Shown here piece by piece: positions 41,148 to 54,230 of a DNA stretch of 61,409 nucleotides. The stretch lies in NCBI GenBank assembly GCA_004114245.1, contig QZWS01000002.1, positions 1 through 61,409 of the forward strand, written 5' to 3'. The notes beneath the pieces are model-generated. The model was not told where the DNA came from. It searched no databases and worked only from the letters and a program-made list of their open reading frames with translations. Source of the DNA: Zoopage sp. CT-All. Its lineage: Eukaryota > Zoopagomycota > Zoopagomycetes > Zoopagales > Zoopagaceae. Both the position numbers and the translations under genes were made by a program. How positions within the stretch are numbered: the first letter of the stretch is position 1; every line of letters starts with the position of its first letter.

Positions 41148-42259
41148 CTGTCTGTGAGAGGTGATAAGCACTTGCAAATATTGAGAAAGCTTTATTGGAG
41201 CTTTGTGCAAAAGGTCGGAATGTATTTTCCTGCAACATTTCTGCAACCTCCAAATATGAGTTGTGCAACATCATCACACCTTTTACCAGAATTTTGTACA
41301 ATTTACATGCATGCCCATCTCCTCTCCATTGACTATGCTGCAATTATAGTGCTAACAGCTTGCTTTGGATGAAGATAGTAAGGATTGCAATGGATAGGGC
41401 CCCGCTTGCTATAATAGGGAACTTCAATTCAGTTCAGCAATGAGGATTGTCATCCTCATATGCCAGAGTATAGGGAGACCATTTTTTGAGGCCAGGCTTA
41501 GGGGAGGAATGCAGATCAATAGGGCACATTATATTTTCAGTTACAGTCTGCCTGTGTTCTTTTTCTAAAAAGAGACTACTGCCCAGGTAGGCACCACAAG
41601 GATAACAAAGGTGGAGAAGAATATCTCAATCATCAAGAAACCAGTACAATGAGAAAGGTAATAGAAAACTAGTAAATTAACCCCTAAATTTACAAGAGGT
41701 CTTTAGAATCTTACCAGCTTTAATTCAAATTACAAATGATGAATTTAACATAGCAAAGTGTAAGCTAGACTGGCATATTTGCCAGAGACATAATAGACCT
41801 GCAGTGACATATGGGTTAAACTAGGAACAGCAAACCTTTCCTGTCTTGCCACCAACATATTGAATTTGCCAAGTTGCAGCATCCCAGGGCCTATGGTACT
41901 TGCAATTGCTGCAGCATCAGTCATCCAACTCCCTGCCATATCTCCCTGCAGGATTGAGTATTTGTCAGATATTAATTATTAATCAAATGAAGCTAATATA
42001 CGCAGTACATTATATACATCCTGCAGACACTTTTGGCTGCTATGTCTGCCTGCAGTTGCAGCACTAGGCAACACGGTTATTATGGCCACCATTCATCTTT
42101 GCAGCTAGCCGGACTGATTGCCTAGGTGGAGGCCGCTGCATCGGCTGAGTCTCTATAACAGCCTTTAGTACCATGCAATGCAAATGGCATGTTTGACCTT
42201 TCCGTCTTTGTTTCCGCTTGCTTTGTGATGCTGTAGGCGGCAGCGACTTGCGCGACGTA
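41148..42259. other. AT-rich, CpG-poor stretch without a recognisable gene
   Basis: From about 41200 to 42150 the sequence becomes AT-rich, with very few CpG dinucleotides, in contrast to the CpG-rich genes on either side. No domain is recognisable. A 64-codon frame at 41745-41939 (minus) is open but unsupported. The composition suggests decayed repeat DNA, with the promoter of the UPF0132 gene at its left end. Confidence 0.5.
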
Positions 42260-42740
42260 TCATTTGCTTTGTCTAGAATAATTAAGCATGCTATCGCCGC
42301 GGCAAATCATACCCGAGGCCGCCAATACCTCCACAGCTTTCCGTAGCTCAGGATCATCAAAACCAGCATTCTCATACGTGTCGCTCAAGGAAGGGGCGTC
42401 GGCTAGGCCGGACAAACCGTAGATGCTCGGAACCAAGCCACCCGGCGTTCGACCCCATACTGTCTTTCTCTTTGCATCCACAAATACGGCACCAGACTCG
42501 CGTGCCTTATCTTCATCGAACGCCATAGTCGTATAAATCGCGACCATTGTCGTCTTCGGTGGTCGCGGTTTGTCCTTGAAATAGGAATACAGCCTGCCTG
42601 CGGCAAGGCCTTCTTCAATATACCGTCGAAGTCTCATCGTGTCATCGCTCGCGGCATCGAAGCCTAAAAATAAGCGACTGGAATGCCAAACAACGCATAC
42701 CTTTGAATGCGCTGGCAGGCAGTGGGTTGGCGACGAACAT
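42260..42740 (-). CDS. Hypothetical protein (147 aa, 2 exons)
   Basis: A 37-nt intron (42664-42700, donor GTATGC, acceptor TTTTTAG) joins a short first exon (MFVANPLPASAFK) to the main exon, giving 148 codons. The main exon reads GFDAASDDTMRLRRYIEEGL and later FVDAKRKTVWGRTPGG and a C-terminal helical stretch DDPELRKAVEVLAASGM. Without splicing, a different, less natural N-terminus would be read. I recognise no family. It is divergent from the signal-peptide kinase gene, about 85-100 bp apart, and shares its AT-rich island, so the two may be a linked accessory pair. Confidence 0.5.
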
Positions 42741-42825
42741 GAGGGTAACAGAACATCGTTGACTGTCCGCAATCGAAAGTGCATAAGCAGAACTGCTCAG
42801 CATCAGCCTTTATTACTCTCTCGAT

Positions 42826-44059
42826 ATGAATACGGAAACAATGAAATTATTCTCACATACTTCCCTGTCGGCTTTGGTCCTTGCTGGGCTTCTCGGGGCA
42901 CTTGCGTATGCGTCAACGCAGATGCTTCCCTCATCCAATATCGAGATGCCCGATGCGAAGGAATCCTGGCGCGCAGTTCCTCACCATTCCATTTTCCCTT
43001 TGTCACGCCTGATATTTGATCGAAAAGCAAAGTCAGTCCGTGGTGAATTTGGAACCGTCAGCGAAGCCAAGTTTATTTCGTACGCTCCGCAAGCCGATGG
43101 TACGACGGTCAAGCAGATGGTCACCGTGGCCGCCAAGTGTGTAGCATATACACAGGAAGACGAGAAAACACAGAGGGCCAGCAAAGGAACAGGCTTACGG
43201 ACACGTGCAGAGCTTGGCCCAAGAATATGTTATTCACAGTGCTGCCGCCAAAGTTGCTCCCTTTGGCGTGGTCTCTGTGCTCCATTTTTTCAAGGACAAG
43301 GACCACCCCAACAAGAAATGCTTCACAATGGAGCACGCTCCTGCAGGTGATTTTGTGGATTTGTTGAGTAAGGCTGGCGGCATGCCCGAGTCGCTTGCCA
43401 AAACCCTCCTGTATGGCATTGCCCTCACTATCAAAGTCCTGGGCGACAACAATATCTTCCACAGGGACATTAAGCCAGAAAACATCGTGCTTCTTCCTGG
43501 CTATTTGGCAAAGCTGGTAGATTTTGGCTCTGCCACGCGCTTAGGCGAACACGTGCCGGAATCCCGCCAGCGCGAGCCTGTGGGGAGCCGCATCTATGCA
43601 GCTCCCGAGGTTAAGTCAAAAATAGTACAGGCGACCAACTCTGCTCTTATACGCGCAGACATCTACGCGCTTGACATGGCCATCCTAGCAATTGTGACTG
43701 GATCGGATGTGACTGGATATGATGTGACATCATTATCACGTAAAACCGTCCGCCGTTACCTCTCCCCACAAGCATTTGATCTGATAAAACGCATGGTAGC
43801 CACAGATCCGCTTGAACGCTGTACAATAGAGGAAGTGCTGAACCATGAATGGTTTTCAACAGTCAAGCCCCACTTTACTGTTGATGGTTTCAAGCCGTCC
43901 GAGGTACTACAGGCTGTGGTGGAGGCTGATGCCCCAAAGGTGGCCGATGCCACAATGATAGCCAAGGAGAAGGAGCCAAACGTAAGGATGGCGGATGTAA
44001 AGAATGCTAGCACAATTGCGACCGAGGTGAAGGAATGGCTTGCTGCTGCTACCAAATAG
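42826..44059 (+). CDS. Protein kinase with N-terminal signal sequence (396 aa, 2 exons)
   Basis: An intron at 43139-43181 gives 397 codons. The N-terminus is strongly hydrophobic (MKLFSHTSLSALVLAGLLGALAYAST, using the second ATG at 42841), a signal peptide or signal anchor. The kinase domain follows: a glycine-loop-like GEFGTVSEAKF, a VAAK lysine, the catalytic loop HRDIKPENIV, VDFGSATRLG, and AAPEV for the APE motif. All catalytic residues therefore look present. A ~60-residue tail with alternating Lys/Glu/Ala (MADVKNASTIATEVKEWLAAATK) follows. Secretion or ER-lumen residence is inferred from the signal sequence only. Part of this tail is duplicated at 44410-44541. Confidence 0.78.
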
Positions 44060-44409
44060 ATGCTTGCTTTGTTGCTTGGTGGCCAATGCAGCCATCAATG
44101 TTTGAGCAGAAATAAAAAGTCTTTTAGAATGGGCAGCTCCTCACATTCCTGGCTCCAGCACTCGCACATATCCAGGCACCTGCCTTAATTATTTAAAACA
44201 GCTAAGCGCCTATTTTAAGCAGCCCTGCACATATCTCAAAAGGAATATTGCCAACTTGATTATATGGCTTCAATTCTCAACAATTGCAGAGTGAACTAGC
44301 CAATAATTCTTAGTATTGCTGTTTGCCACCAGCACATCAGACAGTAACCACACTGGCCTTGAGATAATGCATTCCAACCTATTGCTTTGGCATTTGCACA
44401 ATCGCTAAG
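44060..44409. other. AT-rich spacer between kinase gene and its duplicated 3' end
   Basis: The spacer begins with the kinase 3' flank (about 44087-44152), which has a second, similar copy at about 44545-44605. It also contains a dispersed short repeat at 44174-44227 that matches 47651-47704. Otherwise it is AT-rich and CpG-poor, with no gene seen. Confidence 0.5.
44174..44227 (+). repeat. Dispersed short repeat, copy 1
   Basis: It shares CCTGCCTTAATTATT and an AGCGC core with 47651-47704, with scattered differences over about 54 bp. It lies in the accessory island downstream of the kinase gene. Confidence 0.6.
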
Positions 44410-44541
44410 ATGACTAAGGCGAAGGATCTAAGCGTAAGAATGGCTGAAGGAAAGGATGCCAGTGCAATCATGGCAGAGGTGAAGAAATGGCTTGCTGCCG
44501 CTGGAGTTACCGAGCAAGTGCTCGCTGTTGCTGCTCAGTGA
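44410..44541 (+). pseudogene. Duplicated fragment of the kinase 3' end (43 codons)
   Basis: An ATG-to-stop frame of 43 codons matches the C-terminal tail of the neighbouring kinase: SVRMAEGKDASAIMAEVKKWLAAAG here, NVRMADVKNASTIATEVKEWLAAAT there. The similarity continues into the 3' flank, where both contain an AACCATCAATGTCTGAGC-like segment followed by AAAAGTCTTT. The kinase domain itself is absent. This is a partial tandem duplication or the remnant of a second kinase gene. Whether the short frame is translated is unknown. Confidence 0.65.
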
Positions 44542-44661
44542 CTAGTGCAACCATCAATGTCTGAGCCAAAAAAGTCTTTAAATTGGCAGCACATCACATC
44601 CTTAGCTACTGTGTCCCAGGTTGAAGCACAAGTGCGTCGCCCTTCGACACATAAAGACACT

Positions 44662-46499
<1,838 letters not shown>

Positions 46500-46514
46500 G
46501 GCAAACGGGCAGCT

Positions 46515-47618
46515 TTATTTTTCAACAAGCTCGCTCCCAGTCAGGATAAACTGCACGGCCAGGTACTTATCCAGTGTCTTTTGCACAACATCCTCCGGGA
46601 GCGTGATGGACGTGGACTTGTCGAATTCGATCGAGGTGAGATAGTCGCGCACGTATTGCTTATCGAAGCTATTTTGAGGCCGGCCTGGTGAGTATGTATC
46701 CGCGGGCCAAAAGCGCGACGAATCTATGGCAACGATATAGTTTAACACGAAAAGCGCGACTAATGCAGCGGTACCCGGAGTAAGAACCTCATCGGCTATG
46801 TGTAGAACGCCTTGGTCATCAACACCAAACTCAAACTTGGTGTCTGCAAGGATGATTCCACGCGATTTGGCATACGTTGCAGCCTATAAGTAATTTCAGC
46901 TGTCGTAAAAAGGCTGCTCAAGGTGACATGCTTTGGTATATAGACGGACGGCTGCATCGGTGACTTGTCTTGCGAGATCTGCCCCAAGGAGATCGGCAGC
47001 CTTGTCCGGGTGAATATTTTCATCTTGAGCGAATAAGCACAGATGGATGGTAACTAATAGGACATGTACCATGCTCCCCGTGCTCGGCCTTGGTGCTTGG
47101 TGTGAACAAGGGCTTGGGGAGCGAAGCGTTCTCAAGAAGTCCTTCTGGCAGAGGAATCCCGCACACCGTTCCACTCCTCTGATACTCCTTCCACCCAGAT
47201 CCTATCCAAATCGTCAACTCTAGGTGCAGTACGTCGCCAGAGTACCAGAGATATATCCGCGGACAATAGCCTCCAAGGGCAGCATCTTCAACTTCTTCAC
47301 CAGCAAGCATCGTCCTTCCAACTGGTTACGATAAACCTGCACCTCTGCCGGCATAGCATCCATGTCCGCGGTGATAAGGTGGTTTGGAAGTATGTCCTTA
47401 AGCAAATCGAACCAGAAGACGGAAAGTTGGGTGAGGATGCGGCCTTTTGCGGGAACGCCGTTGTTCATGACCACGTCGAACGCGCTGAGACGATCCGAGG
47501 CCACAAAGAGGAGAGTACTGGCATCAATGTCGTACAAGTCGCGAACTTTGCCGCGGCTGAGGAGGCGCAGCGTCGGGCAATTACTGGTGAGCAGTGGCGC
47601 GTTCATTTGGCCGATCAC
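46515..47618 (-). CDS. ADE1: SAICAR synthetase (304 aa, 5 exons)
   Basis: Joins aspartate to CAIR in purine biosynthesis. Introns at 47202-47245, 47024-47069, 46884-46931 and 46724-46774 give 305 codons, close to the yeast enzyme. Motifs: [44 protein letters not shown] (across intron 1), [14 protein letters not shown], and [13 protein letters not shown]. The third intron appears to have a GC donor (GCATGT): only that cut restores [12 protein letters not shown], matching the family. The ATG at 47618 was used; an in-frame ATG lies four codons inside. The upstream neighbour on the same strand is the SAP-domain gene (148 bp away). Confidence 0.95.
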
Positions 47619-47641
47619 CTGACCGCTGAGCGTGTCGGGGG

Positions 47642-47696
47642 GCTTATTTTAGGCGCCTGCCTTAATTATTCAAAGAGCCAAGCGCATAAAATAAGC
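47642..47696. repeat. Tiny foldback element with 15-bp inverted ends
   Basis: GCTTATTTTAGGCGC at 47642-47656 pairs with GCGCATAAAATAAGC at 47682-47696 with one mismatch in 15. The interior and right flank match the dispersed repeat at 44174-44227. It lies between ADE1 and the SAP gene. It could be a miniature inverted-repeat element or an RNA hairpin. Confidence 0.65.
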
Positions 47697-47766
47697 ACCC
47701 CTGTGTTTTTGCAATGAAACATAATTATGACACTTCTCACACGCACACACTCCGTGGCCCAGTAGA

Positions 47767-49350
47767 CTACTTTCCCTTGCGAACCAGCATCGAATTAACC
47801 CTAGGGACCATCCGCTTCGTTTTTCCCTTTCCTGCTCCACCAAGCTCACTGCTGAATGCAACAGCCGTGAGAGGGGTAGCATCGGTCGGCACGGCAATGG
47901 CTTGCGAAATTGGCTTGCCGTTTGGTGATTCGATTCTACCTTGCATTGTTAGATGGATTCAGAATGGTAGTACCGACGCACATTCGCTTCTTCATGGATA
48001 CTGCGGCTTGCTCCAAGGGTCGCTTGTTAGCGGATCTGTACGCTGATTGGGTAGCATCAGGCCAAGTAGGACTCGCTGGGGTGAATGATATTGGAGTACT
48101 GGCTTTGAAAGCGCTGGTCGGGTTCACTGGCGACGCTTTTAGCGTTCCCGGTGGCTTGGAGAAGGAAAGTTTCGGACGAACAAGCGGAGCTTTGACTGGT
48201 GCCCTAGCCAGGGGTTAGAATTGCCCAGGTGGCTCTGTGAAATACATATGTCGTGGAGCGATCGTTTGAACAGGATCTTTGCGTGATACGTCTACAAGGA
48301 TGTAACCATCACCGAAAGCAGCAGATGTGCTACCCATAGCCTCCTGGATACGAAGATCGACCAAGTCCCATATTACATACAATTGCTCGCGCGTCAAGCT
48401 CTCAGGAATTTCCTGCTGGACAGTGGCGAGTGGAAAAGTCTCTAGCAATGGCGTGAGCCGCTGGCACAGTCATCATGGACATGCCCCGCATGGCCAGCGA
48501 AAGCTTGACGATACGGAAAAAGTCGAGCCCGCACTTCGATAGCTCACTGGGAGTTGCACTGTGCAGCAGATCATTCCACGAATCGACCATCCCGGCGCGG
48601 CTCAGGATAGGCATGCAGTCCAAGAGATAGTTTTTTGCAAGCCATTTTTCGATCTGCTCCGTCTCTGAAATCCAAACAATCATATTTGCGTGCGACCATT
48701 TGTAAGTATACCCGAATGATCCGAAAACTTCTTGGCACCCAATACACATGTCGTGGCGAGCGACCGAGGCAGACTGACGCGACTATACCGCCGCATCCCT
48801 TTGGCGGCGCCGTCATCGACAAGTGCCTCCTCAGCCACATAGCTAGAATCCGCAAACTCGCTTCTTTGAGGCAAAAGGTCCAAAGGAATACGGAGAGGAA
48901 TATCGTCGACGTTGATGTATGATTTACGGGCGGTCGAAGGAGCGGCCGATTTAGACGATGACTGACTCAGGCGGCGCGACGGCGATCCAGGCGCATATTC
49001 TTTGTCATTACTGGAAGAAGGTGGTTCGATTCTAGGAAATATTAAAAGGATTCAATAAGGAATGGAAAGCACATGCACGTTGTGGGTGGCAGATGCATCG
49101 GCATTTGCGCTGGCATTTGCAGCAGCAGCAGCAGCATCGCGCAGACACGCGACCAGATCCACTTTCTAAACAAGATATACTCAAATCATGCGCATGCGAG
49201 GATAATACCGTCCGCTTCAAAGGCTTAAGATTGAGTTCCTGGTGATGGGCGAAATGTCAACACGGTGGGGGATGTGGACAGCGGCACCTTGCACAGCGCG
49301 AGCAGCTCCTTCTGCTTCATTTTTGTCAGCTGATCCAGGGGAACGTCCAT
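47767..49350 (-). CDS. Orphan SAP-domain protein (420 aa, 8 exons)
   Basis: I assembled this gene from eight exons: introns at 49239-49287, 49166-49208, 49032-49076, 48665-48711, 48461-48509, 48204-48245 (TTCTAAC branch site) and 47936-47981. The total is 421 codons, and every exon junction keeps frame. The first ~40 residues fit a SAP helix-turn-helix for DNA/chromatin binding (LDQLTKMKQKELLALCKEL, NLKPLKRTKVDLVACL). An Ala/Asn run (CTG/GCA repeat) and a Ser-rich linker follow. The middle is helical (ETEQIEKWLAKNYLLDCMPI, LTPLLETFPLATVQQEI, LTREQLYVIWDLVDLRIQEA). The C-terminus is basic and Pro/Ser-rich, ending in MLVRKGK. The third intron appears to use a GC donor. Function is unknown; a nuclear role is inferred. 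Confidence 0.7.
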
Positions 49351-49834
49351 TGTAGGACAGAAATAGGGGACGAGAGCAGGCAGGAGCGAGAGCGGACACG
49401 CGCGAGGATCGAGTGACGCGAGGTGAACAGGGTCATGTGATTTGCGCCCACTCCGCTTGGATGAATTGCGCAGGCTGTTGCTGCCACGTGCCTGTCCAAG
49501 TGCATTCTCCTTGTAAGAAGCAGGCCATGTCCGATGGCAGAGCCGGTCACTCAGCAAGACTCACTACCAGCCCCATAGCCACGTCAGCAATCCGCATCCC
49601 TACAACGCCAGCCCGCTGCCCAAGCATATGCCTCGGCAATGCCAATTCCGATCAACGTCGGCGTCGGCTGGCGTCGCGGGGTTCTCGGCAATGGAGACGC
49701 GCACTCGACAAGGACCCCGCTGATCATAAATTCGGCGGCTCACACAACGCAACCACTCCTGCATCGGCGCACAATCGCCGCACCCTGCCGCACACCCAGC
49801 CTCCTCCCGCGCCCCCGCGTTCTTCTCACCCCCC
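49351..49834. other. Divergent promoter region between SAP gene and KA1 kinase
   Basis: This 484-bp spacer is GC-moderate and has no recognised gene. It becomes very C-rich directly before the kinase start (CTCACCCCCC). Confidence 0.5.
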
Positions 49835-52755
<2,921 letters not shown>

Positions 52756-53031
52756 GAGGGATGGTTGACTGCCTATGTATTTGCAGCACGATAGGTGCGA
52801 AAATGAGTCCATTTCCTCGCTTCGATTGGGGACGTTTGTGTGAACTTAGAGGCTATTTGAGAAGCCGCATAGAGCGCCGGATTGATTCGCCAATACCTTG
52901 CGTTAGGTGAGCGCACAGCTCCAACACATATCTGACAATCAACGAGCATCACAAAAAGACATCTCGCAGAGCGGATTAATGGAAGATGGTATTAACGCTT
53001 AGAACCAACGTGCCCACCTCACATTACATCC

Positions 53032-53991
53032 CTATGAAGCTTTGCCATTACCACTACCACTACCATTGGCCTTGCCATTAGCCTTGCCATTCGTTCTGCT
53101 GATCTTCTCCGTCACATGGCCGTTCGTCGCCTTGTCGGGCTTGGCGCCTCCACCGAGCGCTCTGCCTTTGGATCGATACGTCTTGATGTAGAAGCTGATG
53201 AACAGCACGAGATACGATGTGAGACTGATGACGCCAAAGAACGCCACCATTTCCGACCCCGTGCAGGTTCCGTAGTGCGGCAACCACGGCACATACGTCG
53301 CCGCCGTGTACTGGTACGTGCAAAAGTAGACGGCGATGAGATCGAGCACGAACTGGGTGATTTGCATGGTGGTCAAGTACTGCTTCCACCAGACACGGAT
53401 GCCACAGCTAGCGAGGAAGTAGTAGTAGTACATGGCGACGTGCACCGTCAGATTCAAGCCGATGGGGATCCACGCGACCGCGGGCAGGCCAAGTAGCTGC
53501 GTGAAGCACAGAACGAGCGTCATGGCGTGGTGATAAAAGTGGAGAAATTCGAGCGGCTTCTTCTTGAGCACGAGGAACACGGTGTCGATCAGCTCCCAGT
53601 ACTTGAACAGGTAGTTGATGTAATACAGCAGCTCGAGCTTCTGGGTCCATGCACTAGGGTCGCAGATAGCATACCATATGCCATGGTTGATGAGCATCGG
53701 TATGATTTGCTCCGCCATCAGTAGTAGCAGTGCAAGACTGCCGACGCTGAGCAGGGCATTGTGGATCTGCGACAGCCTGGCGAGCTTCATCGCCGGGATA
53801 CCGCGCATCAGGTATTGGCCGCCAAATATGACTAATAGATAGGTGATGACAGTGACGGCGACCTCGGACCAGGTGGAGAGCGGGGCATTGTGGAAGGCGA
53901 ACGAGGAGGCGGGGCGACGAATGGCAAACGCGTAGGCGGCCTCGAAGAGCGGGTACAGCGCCACGCCGAAGGGGCTTTCAGCGGATATCAT
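53032..53991 (-). CDS. Fatty-acid elongase, ELO family (319 aa)
   Basis: This is the 3-ketoacyl-CoA synthase of very-long-chain or polyunsaturated fatty-acid elongation in the ER membrane. The catalytic HFYHH box is at residues 151-155, preceded by KYWELIDTVFLVLKKK and followed by NLTVHVAMYYYYFLAS and MQITQFVLDL. About seven hydrophobic segments are visible. The motif spacing and the MYYYYF sequence resemble the GNS1/SUR4-type and PUFA elongases, so the substrate length is open. The C-terminal tail is a low-complexity Asn-Gly-Lys-Ala repeat (NGKANGKANGSGSGNGKAS) in place of a clear KKxx retrieval signal. It is intronless. Confidence 0.93.
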   Translation of the reverse strand: MISAESPFGVALYPLFEAAYAFAIRRPASSFAFHNAPLSTWSEVAVTVITYLLVIFGGQYLMRGIPAMKLARLSQIHNALLSVGSLALLLLMAEQIIPMLINHGIWYAICDPSAWTQKLELLYYINYLFKYWELIDTVFLVLKKKPLEFLHFYHHAMTLVLCFTQLLGLPAVAWIPIGLNLTVHVAMYYYYFLASCGIRVWWKQYLTTMQITQFVLDLIAVYFCTYQYTAATYVPWLPHYGTCTGSEMVAFFGVISLTSYLVLFISFYIKTYRSKGRALGGGAKPDKATNGHVTEKISRTNGKANGKANGSGSGNGKAS

Positions 53992-54230
53992 GACGTTTGG
54001 TGAGATATAAGCGAACAGGTGCAGCGGCGACAGGGTCTACGCGGTTCGGCGCTGGGCGAGATGACGCGGGCACGAGCGTGGTGCGGAGTGAGGTTTGCTT
54101 GGCAGGGCAAAATCATCATTTCTGTAAATGCTATATATGCCGGGTCTCCACCGGCCTCCACCGGGTGCCATGCGCTTCGGCGTCTCTGACACCTGACGGA
54201 TTGGAGCGTTAGCATGCTCCTCGCGCTAGG

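Noticed and set aside
42664-42784. Unspliced 174-codon form of the hypothetical gene, starting at 42784
   Set aside because: A good 37-nt intron gives a cleaner start at 42740; the unspliced N-terminus is Cys/Ser-rich noise. The alternative remains possible.
43139-43181. Reading the signal-peptide kinase through its intron, giving a 174-codon truncated protein
   Set aside because: Only splicing joins the VAAK lysine region to the HRDIKPEN region in one frame; the unspliced reading has no kinase core.
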